64,000 nucleotides of DNA, taken from assembly GCF_000426285.1 (NCBI RefSeq), contig NZ_AUFB01000009.1, forward strand, positions 124,001 to 188,000, given 5' to 3'. Below, in pieces: positions 23,285 to 32,642 of this stretch. The translations under genes and the position numbers were made by a program. Source of the DNA: Rhizobium leucaenae USDA 9039. Its GTDB lineage: Bacteria; Pseudomonadota; Alphaproteobacteria; Rhizobiales; Rhizobiaceae. Position 1 is the first letter of the stretch. Each line of letters starts with the position of its first letter. The notes under the pieces are model-generated. The model saw only the letters and a program-made list of their open reading frames with translations. It was not told where the DNA came from and made no database searches.

Positions 23285-26200
23285 TCAAACCCCTATCGGC
23301 CGCCTCAGATCGAGCGTCAGCGGAAATTCTCCCGACACTGATTCTGTGCGCAGATTATAGCCGCCTGCCGTATGTCCCCAAGGTTCGAATCGCGCCAAGC
23401 GCCGCGCTTCGGCCTCATTGCCGTTGACAGGGAAGGTGTCATAGTTGCGGCCGCCCGGATGGGCAACATGGTAGATGCAGCCGCCGATCGAACGCTTCGA
23501 CCATGTATCATAAATATCGAAGGTCAGCGGCGTGTCGATCGGCAGAACCGGATGCAGGCCCGAAGCCGGATGCCAGGCTTTGTAACGGACGCCGGCGACG
23601 GAAACGCCGGACATGCCCGTCGGCGTCAGAGGCATGGCGCGGCCGTTGCAGGCAACCATGTAGCGTGAGGGATTGTCGGTTTCGAACCGCACCTGCAGCC
23701 GTTCCACCGATGAATCGACATAGCGGACGGTGCCGCCGATCGCGCCTTCTTCGCCCATGACGTGCCAAGGCTCCAGAGCCTGGCGCAGTTCCAGCTTGCT
23801 GCCCTCGTATTCGACTTCCCCGCAGAAGGGGAAGCGGAATTCGAGCTGCGCCTGGAACCATTCGGGACGAAGGTCGAAGCCGTTTTCCCGCAGATCCGCG
23901 AGCACATCGAGGAAATCTTGCCAAATGTGATGCGGCAGCATGAAGCGATCATGCAGCGCCGTGCCCCAGCGCACGAACTTGCCGTCGATCGGGTTGCGCC
24001 AGAAGCGGGCAATGAGGGCGCGCACCAGCAATTGCTGGGCGAGGCTCATGCGGGCGTTCGGTGGCATTTCGAAGCCGCGGAATTCGACGAGGCCGAGGCG
24101 TCCCGTCGGGCCGTCGGGCGAGAATAGCTTGTCGATGCAGATTTCCGAGCGGTGGGTATTGCCGGTGACATCGGTCAGAAGGTTGCGGAACAGGCGATCC
24201 ACCAGCCATGGAAGCGGCTGCAGCCCACGGCCGGGTGCCGGCACCTGGGCCAGCGCAATTTCCAGCTCGTAGAGGCTGTCATGACGGGCTTCGTCAATGC
24301 GCGGCGCCTGGCTGGTAGGGCCGATGAACATGCCGGAGAAAAGATAGGAGAGCGAGGGGTGGCGCTGCCAGTGCAGCACCAGGCTTTTCAACAGGTCGGG
24401 ACGGCGCAGGAAGGGGCTGTCCATGGTGTTGCGGCCGCCGACGACAACATGGTTGCCGCCGCCGGTACCAGTGTGGCGGCCGTCGATCATGAATTTGTCG
24501 GTGCCAAGCCGGCTGGCCCGGGCCTCTTCATAGATCGCGGTGGTGATATCGACGGTTTCCTTCCAGCTCGATGCCGGATGAATGTTCACCTCGATGACGC
24601 CGGGATCGGGAGCGACGCGGATGACATTGATGCGCTCGTCCTGCGGCGGCGGATAGCCTTCGATATGAACCGGCAGGTTCAGCGCTGCGGCCGCGCGTTC
24701 GGCGGAGGCGACGAGGTCTAGGTAATCCTCGACGCTGACCGTTGGCGGCATGAAGATGCAGAGGCGCCCGTCGCGCGGCTCGACGCTGATGGCGGTGCGC
24801 ACATGGCCGCCGATCTCATCGATGGATTGCGGCATGGTCGGCTGCTGGCCGGCGAAGGGCTGGAAGTGCGCGGCCTGCAATGGCCGGCCTTTGTCTTCAC
24901 CGTAATCCGGCAGCGCCTCGCGCGGGATCGTCGGGTCCATCGGGTTGATATAGGGATATTGCGATGCCGGTATCCAGCCGAGCGAATTCAGCGGCAGGCG
25001 ATAGCCGACCGGGCTGTCGCCGGGCGTGAGGAATATACGGCCGCGGCGCGTGCGCCACTTCTCGCTGACCCAGCGGCGGCCGCTGGCGCGCGCATTCCAG
25101 GTCTGTACGGGGAGAATATAGCCCGTCGGGCGTGTCAAACCGCGCTCGAAGACGCGGGCCATGCGCGAGCGTTCCTCGGGGTCCTTCAGCTTCGAGTTGG
25201 AGGGGTCGACATTGTCCGGCAGGTTCGCTTCCTTGACCAACCATTCGGCCGGATCTTCGAAGGCCGGGGTTACATAGTCCGGTTCGATATCGAGTTCGCC
25301 GGCGATGGCCGTCAGCAGGCGGCCGGCATCATCTTCGTTGACACTGTAGTTGCGGCCCTCATTGGCAATCAGGTCCGGGTTCGACCAGATCGGCAGGCCG
25401 TCGCGCCGCCAGTAGAGGGAGAAGGTCCAGCGCGGCAGGCTTTCGCCGGGATACCATTTGCCCTGGCCGAAATGCAGGAAGCCGTTCGGCGCGAAGCGCT
25501 CGCGCAGGCGGCGGATCAGCGTATCGGCCTTTTCGCGTTTGGTCGGGCCGACTGCGGCCGTATTCCATTCGTCGGACTGGAAGTCATCGATCGAAACGAA
25601 GGTGGGCTCTCCGCCCATGGTCAGGCGCACATCGTCTTGCCTGAGGATGGTGTCGACCTTTTCCCCGAGTTCGTTCAGCGCCTCCCAGCTTTCGTCGGAG
25701 AAGGGCTTGGTGATGCGCGGATGTTCGGCGACGCGGATGACCTTCATGTCGAAATCGAATTCGGTCTCGGCTTCGCCGAAATAGCCGCCGGAGATCGGTG
25801 CTGCATTGCGGTAGTGCGGCGTGGCGGCAAGCGGGATATGGCTCTCGCCCGTCAGCAGGCCCGAGGTCGGGTCGAGGCCGACCCAGCCGGCACCGGGAAG
25901 ATAGACTTCGGCCCAGGCATGCAGGTCGGTAAAGTCGTATTCCGTGCCCGAGGGGCCGTCCAGCGCCTTCAGGTCCGGCGTGAGCTGGATCAGGTAGCCG
26001 GAGACGAAGCGGGCAGCGAGGCCGAGATGGCGGAGAACCTGGACGAGCAGCCAGCTCGTGTCGCGGCAGGAGCCCTTTGCCTTTTCCAGCGTCTCTTCCG
26101 GCGTTTGCACGCCGGTTTCCAGGCGAATGACGTAGCCGATCTCGTGCTGCAGCCGCGCATTGAGGCCGACGACCATGTCGACGGTGCGCTGTTCCGAGCG

Positions 26201-26605
26201 GTCGAGGGTTGAAAGGAAAGCCGCAAGTCGTGGGCCCGGCTCCTCCGGCTCCATATAGATCGACAGATCGTCGCGAATGGTCTCGGGATAATCGAAGGGC
26301 CACTTGGTGGCTTCCTCTTCGACGAAGAAGTCGAAGGGATTGTAGACCGTCATATCGGCAATGAGATCGACCTCGATCTTCAGCTCAGTCACCGGATCAG
26401 GAAAGACGAAGCGAGCGAGATAATTGCCGTAGGGGTCCTGCTGCAAATTCACGAAATGATTTGATGGCGTCACCTTCAGCGAATGGCTGAGGACGCGCGT
26501 CTTGGAATGTGGAGCGGGTTTCAGGCGAATGATTTGAGGGCCGAGGCGGACCGGGTTGTCGTATTTATAATGGGTGAGATGATAAATGCTTGCCTTGATC
26601 GCCAT
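23285..26605 (-). CDS. Transglutaminase fused to DUF2126 putative amidoligase
   Basis: This 1106-residue protein has an N-terminal transglutaminase module with Cys in [11 protein letters not shown] (about 180), His in [11 protein letters not shown] (about 229) and Asp in GLDPTSG (about 245). From about 300 to the end it is DUF2126, a putative amidoligase of the glutamine-synthetase/glutamate-cysteine-ligase type fold; the segment [15 protein letters not shown] is a candidate active-site region. It starts the three-gene cassette with the ATP-grasp/alpha-E and second transglutaminase genes. ATG at 26605 fits family N-termini ([19 protein letters not shown]); an upstream ATG at 26629 would add eight residues. 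The product is unknown. Confidence 0.88.
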   Translation of the reverse strand: MAIKASIYHLTHYKYDNPVRLGPQIIRLKPAPHSKTRVLSHSLKVTPSNHFVNLQQDPYGNYLARFVFPDPVTELKIEVDLIADMTVYNPFDFFVEEEATKWPFDYPETIRDDLSIYMEPEEPGPRLAAFLSTLDRSEQRTVDMVVGLNARLQHEIGYVIRLETGVQTPEETLEKAKGSCRDTSWLLVQVLRHLGLAARFVSGYLIQLTPDLKALDGPSGTEYDFTDLHAWAEVYLPGAGWVGLDPTSGLLTGESHIPLAATPHYRNAAPISGGYFGEAETEFDFDMKVIRVAEHPRITKPFSDESWEALNELGEKVDTILRQDDVRLTMGGEPTFVSIDDFQSDEWNTAAVGPTKREKADTLIRRLRERFAPNGFLHFGQGKWYPGESLPRWTFSLYWRRDGLPIWSNPDLIANEGRNYSVNEDDAGRLLTAIAGELDIEPDYVTPAFEDPAEWLVKEANLPDNVDPSNSKLKDPEERSRMARVFERGLTRPTGYILPVQTWNARASGRRWVSEKWRTRRGRIFLTPGDSPVGYRLPLNSLGWIPASQYPYINPMDPTIPREALPDYGEDKGRPLQAAHFQPFAGQQPTMPQSIDEIGGHVRTAISVEPRDGRLCIFMPPTVSVEDYLDLVASAERAAAALNLPVHIEGYPPPQDERINVIRVAPDPGVIEVNIHPASSWKETVDITTAIYEEARASRLGTDKFMIDGRHTGTGGGNHVVVGGRNTMDSPFLRRPDLLKSLVLHWQRHPSLSYLFSGMFIGPTSQAPRIDEARHDSLYELEIALAQVPAPGRGLQPLPWLVDRLFRNLLTDVTGNTHRSEICIDKLFSPDGPTGRLGLVEFRGFEMPPNARMSLAQQLLVRALIARFWRNPIDGKFVRWGTALHDRFMLPHHIWQDFLDVLADLRENGFDLRPEWFQAQLEFRFPFCGEVEYEGSKLELRQALEPWHVMGEEGAIGGTVRYVDSSVERLQVRFETDNPSRYMVACNGRAMPLTPTGMSGVSVAGVRYKAWHPASGLHPVLPIDTPLTFDIYDTWSKRSIGGCIYHVAHPGGRNYDTFPVNGNEAEARRLARFEPWGHTAGGYNLRTESVSGEFPLTLDLRRPIGV

Positions 26606-26728
26606 ATTTTCTCTTTGCCTAGCTCGCATCGTTGTGCGGCATTTGCTGTTCCCGCCGGCAGTGTGTGCAATGCAGCGGAAGAATGCAAGGCGTCTCGGTG
26701 GTCAATCACGACCATTCCAAAGGGTGCC

Positions 26729-26762
26729 AAAACAAAAGCGGCGGGCTTTCGCCCACCGCTTT
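26729..26762 (-). terminator. Rho-independent terminator of the manC-type gene
   Basis: On the minus strand there is a 12-bp stem AAAGCGGTGGGC with GCCCGCCGCTTT, a GAAA tetraloop and a TGTTTT tail. It lies 22 bases after the stop codon of the guanylyltransferase gene and separates it from the amidoligase cassette. Confidence 0.85.
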
Positions 26763-26784
26763 GAAATCGATGCCATCGAAGATC

Positions 26785-28212
26785 TCAGCTTCTGCCGAAT
26801 TCATCGACCAGGCGGATGATGTCGTCTTCGCCGAGATAGGAGCCCGTCTGGACTTCGATCAGTTCCAGCAGGATCTTGCCGGGGTTGGAAAGGCGGTGCA
26901 CTTCGCCGAGCGGGATATAAACAGACTCGTTTTCGCGCAGCATCTGCACGTGTTCGCCGACCGTCACCTCCGCCGTGCCCTTGACGACGATCCAGTGTTC
27001 CGAACGGTGGTGATGCTTCTGCAGCGACAGCTTCTTGCCGGGAAGCACGAAGATGCGCTTCACCTGGAAACGCTCGCCGTTCAGGACCGACGTATAGCCG
27101 CCCCAGGGACGGTACGAGGTCGGATGCGTCTCGGTGAGCTTGGCCGTCTTCTTTTCACTCGCCAGCAGCTTGACCAGCTTGCCGACTTCTTGGCTGTCCT
27201 TGAGATGACCGACATAGACGGCGTCTTCGCTGGCGATGACGGCGACGTCTTCCATCCCCTGCACGGCGAGATGGACGCCATGCGTCATGACAAGCGAATT
27301 CTTGGTGTTGACCAGCGTCGCATCACCGGCGGCCACGTTGCCGTTTTCGTCGCGCTTGCCGACCTTCCACACCGAATCCCAGCTTCCGAGATCCGACCAG
27401 GTGAAGGGCGATGGGACAACGGCGGCATTCTCCGTCTTTTCCATCAAGGCGTAGTCGATGGAGATATCGGGGCTCTTGACGAAGGACTCGGCATCGAGGC
27501 GGGTGAAATCGAGGTCTCGCGTCGACTTGGACACCGCCTTGGCGGCGGCCTTTTCGACTTCGGGTGCGTATTCATTCATTTCCGCGAGAAGCTGGCCGGC
27601 GGAGAACATGAACATACCGGAGTTCCAATAGAACCCGCCGCTGGCGACCATCGCCTCCGCCTTCTCCAGGGCAGGCTTTTCGACGAAACGCTGGACGGCG
27701 TGGGCGCCGGTCGACAGTTCCTTGCCGCTCTCGATGTAGCCATAGCCGGTCGCCGGTTCGGTCGGCGCAATGCCGAAGGTTACGAGCTTGCCTTCCAGGG
27801 CGGTATCGCGAGCGATGCGAACGCAATCAAAATAGGTGGCGTTGGCGTCGATCTCGTAGTCGGATCCGAGGACGTGCATCGTCGCGTCCTTGCCGAAGAG
27901 CTCAGTGACGAGCGTGGCGGCGGCTGCAACGGCGGCGGCGGTATTGCGGGCAACCGGCTCCAGCAGCACGGCAGCCAGCTTCAGCCCGAGTTCACGTGCC
28001 TGTTCGGCAACGAGAAAGCGGAATTCCTCGTTGGTGAGTACGATCGGGGCTTCGTACAGCTCGGGATCGGAGACGCGCGTCAACGTGCTCTGAAAGAGCG
28101 TCTTGTCGCCAATGAACTGGATGAACTGCTTCGGCGCGGAAGCGCGCGACAGGGGCCACAACCGTGTTCCCTTGCCTCCGGCCATGATCACTGGGACGAT
28201 TTTGGCTGCCAT
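26785..28212 (-). CDS. manC: Mannose-1-phosphate guanylyltransferase / mannose-6-phosphate isomerase
   Basis: This bifunctional enzyme makes GDP-mannose for polysaccharides: an N-terminal nucleotidyltransferase domain and a C-terminal cupin-type phosphomannose isomerase domain. It has 475 residues. It shows PVIMAGGKGTRLWPLSR (about 7-23), RFVEKPALEKAE, then the isomerase part RPWGGYTSV and KHHHRSEHW with metal-binding histidines. ATG at 28212 gives the family N-terminus. A strong terminator follows. Rhizobia often carry several copies (also called noeJ, algA or xanB); which one this is cannot be told. Confidence 0.93.
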   Translation of the reverse strand: MAAKIVPVIMAGGKGTRLWPLSRASAPKQFIQFIGDKTLFQSTLTRVSDPELYEAPIVLTNEEFRFLVAEQARELGLKLAAVLLEPVARNTAAAVAAAATLVTELFGKDATMHVLGSDYEIDANATYFDCVRIARDTALEGKLVTFGIAPTEPATGYGYIESGKELSTGAHAVQRFVEKPALEKAEAMVASGGFYWNSGMFMFSAGQLLAEMNEYAPEVEKAAAKAVSKSTRDLDFTRLDAESFVKSPDISIDYALMEKTENAAVVPSPFTWSDLGSWDSVWKVGKRDENGNVAAGDATLVNTKNSLVMTHGVHLAVQGMEDVAVIASEDAVYVGHLKDSQEVGKLVKLLASEKKTAKLTETHPTSYRPWGGYTSVLNGERFQVKRIFVLPGKKLSLQKHHHRSEHWIVVKGTAEVTVGEHVQMLRENESVYIPLGEVHRLSNPGKILLELIEVQTGSYLGEDDIIRLVDEFGRS

Positions 28213-28596
28213 ATCTGCCTCTCTTCTACACACCCACTCAAGAACACGAACATCTGCAATATATGCGATCGCCGCGTTCGTCCTTTAAACAACTGGACTT
28301 CGCCATTGCGATATTTTTCAGAAAAACACCAGTGCGAAATGCCAGAGATTGCGAACATTCGCCGATCTTAGTTGGAAAATTCTAATAGACACAGTCATGC
28401 TTCGGTCGAGAGACCAAATCCGTGTTGCGGGGATTTTCACCGAAAGACGTAGGCGTTGCCGCCATTTCGGGCGCTGCAACGCCCAAAAGCGCAGGGGATC
28501 TCTGGGATTCGCCCCTTGCGCTTCAGGTCCTGGGTTTTGGCATGTCGTTGTCGCAAAACCGCGACACAGTTTGCGCGACATGCTTTCGATCATTCA
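28213..28596. other. Intergenic region with the DUF475 terminator and the manC upstream region
   Basis: At 28483-28523, read on the minus strand, is a hairpin AAGCGCA(A)GGGG with CCCCTGCGCTT ending in TTTT, about 75 bases after the DUF475 stop: a probable terminator. A second small hairpin (GGGCG/CGCCC) directly adjoins it at 28469-28484. The part from about 28213 to 28460 should contain the promoter of the guanylyltransferase gene. No open frame with protein character was seen. Confidence 0.6.
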
Positions 28597-29694
28597 TCAG
28601 GCTTCGGCTCTGTCACGCGGCTCCCGGTGGGCGGGATCATGGCCCGTGCCGTTGCGCTTGTTGTAGCGGATCGACGACAAGAGCGAGATGCCGATCAAAG
28701 CCGCGCCGCCGAGACCGGTGATGACCTCGGGAATATGCATGAGCGTTTGGACATACATGATCACCGAAAGAATCAGGATGGCGTAGAAGGCGCCGTGCTC
28801 CAGATAGCGATAGTGGGCGAGCGTGCCTTTTTCCACCAGCATGATCGTCATCGAGCGAACATACATGGCGCCGATACCGAGGCCGATGGCGATGATGAAG
28901 AGGTTCTGAGTGAGTGCGAAAGCGCCGATGACGCCGTCGAAGGAGAAGCTGGCATCGAGAATTTCCAGATAGAGGAAGGCTCCGAGGCCACCCCTGGCGG
29001 CAGCGCTCATCGCCTTTTGCGAGGCATCCAGAAAGCCGCTGAGGACCTCCACCAGAAGAAAGGTCAGGAGACCGTAGACCGAGGCATGGAGGAAGGTGGT
29101 CGCATCCTCACCATCGAGCAGGGAGGTGAAGATCAGAACGAGGATCAGCACGAAGGCAATCTCGATGCCCTTCACGGTGGCAAATTGCGCCATCGCCTTC
29201 TCGACAAAGGCGATCCAGTGCACATCCTTCTCGCGATCGAAGAAATAGGTGAGGCCGACCATCATCAGGAAGGTGCCGCCGAAAGCGGCAATGGGCAAAT
29301 GCGCGTCATGCATGATCGCGGCATACTGCTCCGGCTCGGCGGCGGCGAGCTTCAGCGCTTCCCAGGGATTGATATGGGCGGCAATGGCGACGATCGCCAG
29401 CGGAAAGACGATGCGCATGCCGAAAACGGCAATGACGATGCCCCAGGTCAAAAAGCGATGCTGCCAGACCGGCGTCATCTCTTTCAGCTTATTGGCATTG
29501 ACGATGGCGTTGTCGAACGAAAGCGATATCTCCAGAACGGCCAGCACCAGGCAGATGAAAAAGGCTGTCGCGAGGCCGCCGAGGGTGCCGCTCATGTTCC
29601 AGCCGAGCAACCCGCCCAGGACAAGACCGGCGATGGTGACGATGAAGGCCCAGCCGAAATAGCCGAGCATGGATTTGGAGGAGGAGGACGTCAT
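28597..29694 (-). CDS. DUF475 integral membrane protein (TerC-related)
   Basis: This 365-residue protein has about nine to ten membrane segments and acidic residues within them: SFDNAIVNANK (about 59-69), YFFDREKDVHW and LDASFSFDGVIGAF. The paired SFDxA/SFDG motifs are typical of the DUF475/TerC superfamily, whose members include manganese exporters and tellurite-resistance proteins. The C-terminus is cytosolic and charged. A strong GAGGAGGTG site precedes the ATG. Transport of a metal ion is an inference from the family. A long structured leader lies upstream. Confidence 0.88.
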   Translation of the reverse strand: MTSSSSKSMLGYFGWAFIVTIAGLVLGGLLGWNMSGTLGGLATAFFICLVLAVLEISLSFDNAIVNANKLKEMTPVWQHRFLTWGIVIAVFGMRIVFPLAIVAIAAHINPWEALKLAAAEPEQYAAIMHDAHLPIAAFGGTFLMMVGLTYFFDREKDVHWIAFVEKAMAQFATVKGIEIAFVLILVLIFTSLLDGEDATTFLHASVYGLLTFLLVEVLSGFLDASQKAMSAAARGGLGAFLYLEILDASFSFDGVIGAFALTQNLFIIAIGLGIGAMYVRSMTIMLVEKGTLAHYRYLEHGAFYAILILSVIMYVQTLMHIPEVITGLGGAALIGISLLSSIRYNKRNGTGHDPAHREPRDRAEA

Positions 29695-30120
29695 GGACGC
29701 ACCTCCTCAAAAGCGGAGAAAATGTATCCGGACTTGAGGCATAGCCGCATGCCAGAGACGGCATGCGTGCGAGGCATGGTCAGAGTATTCATGAAAAGAA
29801 ATCCGCCGGCTCATCTGCAGGCGGTACCGACATCGCGAGAGCGCCGTTAAAACTCTCGCCAGAGGGGCCCGGCACCAAAGTTCAATCCGCAGCCGATGTC
29901 AGAAGGCGCGGAGATGCCACCATTAGTTAGTGAAATTGCGGCGCCCGTCAAGAGCCGCGCCGGTTCGATGCTGCCGTCCTCACAAAGACAGGAATTTCCG
30001 GAACCAAACCGGAAAGAGGCGCGTTTGACCTTCAGGCGGGCAGGACGATGTCCGTTGCAAGGCAGATCCCAGAACGGGATTGATTGTCGGATAGAGAGCA
30101 GCGGACAAGGAGGACCTCGC
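29695..30120. other. Divergent intergenic region with hairpin-rich leader of the DUF475 gene
   Basis: Two perfect hairpins lie in the first 165 bases before the DUF475 start: GCATGCC/GGCATGC with a 6-nt loop (29747-29766) and GCGAGAG/CTCTCGC with an 11-nt loop (29835-29859). The copies of GAGGCAT at 29736 and 29771 flank the first. This could be an RNA regulator of the DUF475 gene; I do not recognise the yybP-ykoY core. The rest up to 30120 precedes a small plus-strand gene and holds nothing else I can name. Confidence 0.45.
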
Positions 30121-30357
30121 ATGAGCCCCCATCCCATTCATCACAGACCGAAAGAACAGAAGCCGGGTCAGAAACGAACGCGTTCGAACGTCCTACGTCA
30201 GGCGCAGGTATTGCCACCGCATAAGGTCGACCTGACGCTGCAGCCTGCGACCCATGAAGATGTTCATGTGCCGGCCCATGTCAGCGGCGCGGACCTGTCG
30301 CGGGAAGCACCCGGCGACGCCAATCACGGCGGAAAAAACAGAGGCCGCTCGAAATAA
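30121..30357 (+). CDS. Small hypothetical hydrophilic protein
   Basis: This encodes 78 residues, starting MSPHPIHHRPKEQKPGQKR, rich in His, Pro, Lys and Arg, with no membrane segment and probably disordered. I do not recognise the family. It is supported by an almost ideal ribosome-binding site (AAGGAGG, eight bases before the ATG) and a terminator that follows 27 bases after the stop. The frame is open 75 codons further upstream, but the strong site argues for 30121. It is likely its own transcription unit. Confidence 0.6.
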   Translation: MSPHPIHHRPKEQKPGQKRTRSNVLRQAQVLPPHKVDLTLQPATHEDVHVPAHVSGADLSREAPGDANHGGKNRGRSK

Positions 30358-30383
30358 AAGCTGAAAGCCGGACGTTTTTCCAA

Positions 30384-30418
30384 CGCTCGAGGCGTCATAG
30401 CCTCGAGCGCGTTTATTT
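30384..30418 (+). terminator. Terminator between convergent small genes
   Basis: This is a perfect 10-bp stem CGCTCGAGGC with GCCTCGAGCG, a 6-nt loop and the tail CGTTTATTT on the plus strand. It ends the 78-residue gene and touches the stop codon of the convergent secreted-protein gene, so it may work in both directions. Confidence 0.75.
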
Positions 30419-30883
30419 GCCGCGTGGCGGTTTGCCATTCGACAGGAAGCTGCCGGTGAAGCTCAATTCCGTCGATTTCGCCGAGCATTCGATAGCGACC
30501 GGTTTGCCCGAATAAGGATTGGCAAAGGTGCAGGTGCCTTTGGCCTCGACCTGACCAGTCATCTTGTTGCCGGCACCTGTGGAGATGACCTCGATGGGCA
30601 ATTGCGCGGTTCCCTTCTTCGCGCCGGGCTTGATTCCGCGGCCATTGCCCTGGAAACCGAGCATCTTGCCGCCGGACGAAAAGATGAACGTCACCGAACC
30701 GTCCGGCCCTGTCACGCTGGCGATCTCACCCTTGCAGCCTTTAGAGGCATCGAGCTTGCCGACGACCAGCTTGGAGCATGTGCCGCTGACTACCACCGCG
30801 CCCGGTGCCGGAAAATTCTGCGCGGCGGCATCGGCCGCGACGATCATCACTGTCAATCCAATAGCAAGGCCTGCGAATCGCAT
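30413..30883 (-). CDS. Secreted protein of unknown function
   Basis: The 156-residue protein begins with a signal peptide (MRFAGLAIGLTVMIVAADAA, likely cut after AAA-Q near 22). The mature part is rich in Gly, Lys and Ser and has four cysteines (SGTCSKL, SKGCKG, KGTCTF, IECSAK), which could form two disulphides in the periplasm. I do not recognise a domain. The gene is monocistronic, with the terminator above directly after its stop. Confidence 0.7.
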   Translation of the reverse strand: MRFAGLAIGLTVMIVAADAAAQNFPAPGAVVVSGTCSKLVVGKLDASKGCKGEIASVTGPDGSVTFIFSSGGKMLGFQGNGRGIKPGAKKGTAQLPIEVISTGAGNKMTGQVEAKGTCTFANPYSGKPVAIECSAKSTELSFTGSFLSNGKPPRGK

Positions 30884-30975
30884 GAATGGAGTCCTTTCAA
30901 AGCCTTCGCAGGTTTGCCGATGGAAATGTGGCAGTCAATCCCGGGGCGCCAATGCGCCGTCCGGCGAAGCGCCCG

Positions 30976-31206
30976 TCACCCGGGTACGAGTGTGCCGATC
31001 AGCTCCAGCAGAGCGTTCTGCCGGTTGCCGCCACCGGCCAGGAACTCGTAGAGCGTCATCTTCTTTTCGCTGCCGCCGTCGACCAGGTAGTCGGATTGAC
31101 GGATGACGAAGACTTCGCCGCTGTCGGTATCTCGGGCGAGGTGAAACATATATTCGTCGCCATTTGGCTTGTGATTTTTATAGAACTGCTTCTTCACGAC
31201 CGCCAT
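30976..31206 (-). CDS. Small conserved-looking cytosolic protein
   Basis: This encodes 76 residues starting MAVVKKQFYKNHKPNGDEYM, with no signal peptide and a mix of charged and hydrophobic residues as in a folded globular protein. The segment MFHLARDTDSGEVFVIRQSDY reads like a short beta meander. A GGGAGG site lies seven bases before the ATG. I recall similar small hypothetical proteins in rhizobia but no function. It is 92 bases upstream of the secreted-protein gene on the same strand. Confidence 0.7.
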   Translation of the reverse strand: MAVVKKQFYKNHKPNGDEYMFHLARDTDSGEVFVIRQSDYLVDGGSEKKMTLYEFLAGGGNRQNALLELIGTLVPG

Positions 31207-31420
31207 TCTCGTCCTCCCGTACGATCAATGCTTTAGCATGACAGTAGTGTGACAGAGCGATCGGAAGTCAAGCGACTTGTGGCGAAGTTTTGCTCTCCCC
31301 GCCGCCGGCGATGTGTTTGAGCCCTGAACATCAGCATGTGATTGGATATCGGCGAAAAGACCATTATTCTCAACTCGTGCGTTCGAAAATTCGAGACGCC
31401 ATGAACAAGAGGTCAAAGCA

Positions 31421-31729
31421 ATGAGAATGATGTTAGCGTTAGGGGCTCTCTTAAGCCTCGCTTGCGTCTCTGCAGGCGAAGCGCCCTCGAAGTACCAGTC
31501 ATATCAGGGTATCCGCGCCGATAGCGATCCCGTGCTTTTAGCGAGGTACGACAGGGCTCTGCGCTGTTGCGAACCGGAGGCCTCTTCCTGGTACCGGGGC
31601 TCGCCCGATCCCAACAGCAGCATGTACATCCTGGCATTGAGAGCGTGCCTGTATCGACACAGCTTTGTCGACCGCGGTGTCCACGCCTATCCGACGTCGG
31701 CCGTATTCCAGCACTTCCTGGATCGCTGA
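31421..31729 (+). CDS. Small hypothetical secreted protein
   Basis: The 102-residue product begins MRMMLALGALLSLACVSAGE, which looks like a signal peptide with a possible lipobox-like LACVS that lacks the usual spacing. The mature part has a CC pair (LRCCEP) and one further Cys. The AAGAGG site seven bases before the ATG and a terminator after the gene support it; no family was recognised. Confidence 0.5.
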   Translation: MRMMLALGALLSLACVSAGEAPSKYQSYQGIRADSDPVLLARYDRALRCCEPEASSWYRGSPDPNSSMYILALRACLYRHSFVDRGVHAYPTSAVFQHFLDR

Positions 31730-31755
31730 CCACCTTCGAATCATCTTTGCACAGG

Positions 31756-31794
31756 AAGCGCCTTTTCCCCGCCGGGGAGGGCGCTTTTCTCGTT
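31756..31794 (+). terminator. Terminator after the small secreted-protein gene
   Basis: The arms AAGCGCC and GGCGCTT enclose an inner CCCC/GGGG pairing; the tail is TTCTCGTTT. It lies 26 bases after the stop codon on the plus strand. Confidence 0.6.
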
Positions 31795-31825
31795 TGAGGA
31801 TGGAGTGATTCGGTGGGCAGTTATG

Positions 31826-31862
31826 AGAAAAGGCCTCTCGATTTCTCGAAAGGCCTTTTTCA
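31826..31862 (-). terminator. Terminator of the tRNA-Val transcript
   Basis: Read on the minus strand, AAAAAGGCCT and AGGCCTTTTC pair around a loop that itself can fold (TCGAGAAATCGA). It starts about nine bases after the CCA end of the tRNA. The A/T-flanked arms would work in both directions. Confidence 0.7.
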
Positions 31863-31870
31863 AAACTGGA

Positions 31871-31945
<75 letters not shown>

Positions 31946-32029
31946 ATCCGATGGCGGCGCATAGATCACAAAACCTTGGTGGCCGTCAATAGGCTTTTTT
32001 TCGGTTTTGTGACGTTGCCGCCGGAAGCC

Positions 32030-32392
32030 TTACGCGGCAAGGAGTTTGTTCACTTCGTCGACCAGTTCGCGCAGGTGGAAAGGCTTGGAAAGTACCTTGG
32101 CATCCTTCGGCGCCTTCGAATCGGGGTTCAGCGCGACCGCGGCAAAGCCGGTGATGAACATCACCTTCAGGTCGGGATCGAGTTCGGTGGCGCGGCGCGC
32201 CAGTTCGATGCCATCCATCTCCGGCATGACGATGTCGGTGAGCAGCAGCGAAAAGGGCTCCTCGCGCAGCCGGTCATAGGCGCTTGCTCCATTGTCAAAG
32301 GACAAGACCTTGTAACCGGCCTTTTCGAGCGCCTTCACAAGGAAGCGACGCATGTCGTTGTCATCTTCGGCAAGGAGTATCTTCTGGGTCAT
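32030..32392 (-). CDS. cpdR: CpdR-type single-domain response regulator
   Basis: This is a 120-residue receiver domain without an output domain. It starts MTQKILLAEDDNDMRRF; Asp53 in LLLTDIVMPEMDG is the phosphorylation site, and the T/K switch residues lie in MFITGF and LSKPFHL. The sequence is very like CpdR of Caulobacter and Sinorhizobium, which in the unphosphorylated state brings ClpXP protease to the pole to degrade cell-cycle regulators such as CtrA or PopA. The preceding ATG (32395) is an equal start. A 7-bp inverted repeat (GTTGGAC/GTCCAAC, 32421-32443) lies just upstream. Confidence 0.9.
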   Translation of the reverse strand: MTQKILLAEDDNDMRRFLVKALEKAGYKVLSFDNGASAYDRLREEPFSLLLTDIVMPEMDGIELARRATELDPDLKVMFITGFAAVALNPDSKAPKDAKVLSKPFHLRELVDEVNKLLAA

Positions 32393-32642
32393 CATCTGTT
32401 CGCTAATCAACTTTTGTCGTGTTGGACTTGTCCAGCGTCCAACTTAGTCGTTGGCCGTAAACAAGCGGTGAATGGTCGGTCAGGACAAAGCCGTTCTGTT
32501 CGTCCGTTGCAGCACAAACGCACCCGAAGACCGCATGGCCTGTCTCGGGATCGTGCTTTCGGGCATTTCCGTTGCGGCCCTTTGTATAAGGCCATTTTGC
32601 TTAAGTTAGTATGGACTTGCGGGCGAGCAACTGGCAACATGG

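Noticed and set aside
29896..30120. 75-codon upstream extension of the 78-residue protein
   Set aside because: A near-perfect ribosome-binding site directly precedes 30121, and the extension overlaps the likely promoter region.
31969..32009. Inverted repeat CACAAAACC/GGTTTTGTG between cpdR and tRNA-Val as terminator
   Set aside because: The loop is long (over 20 nt) and no T run follows in the cpdR direction, so it is not listed as a terminator.
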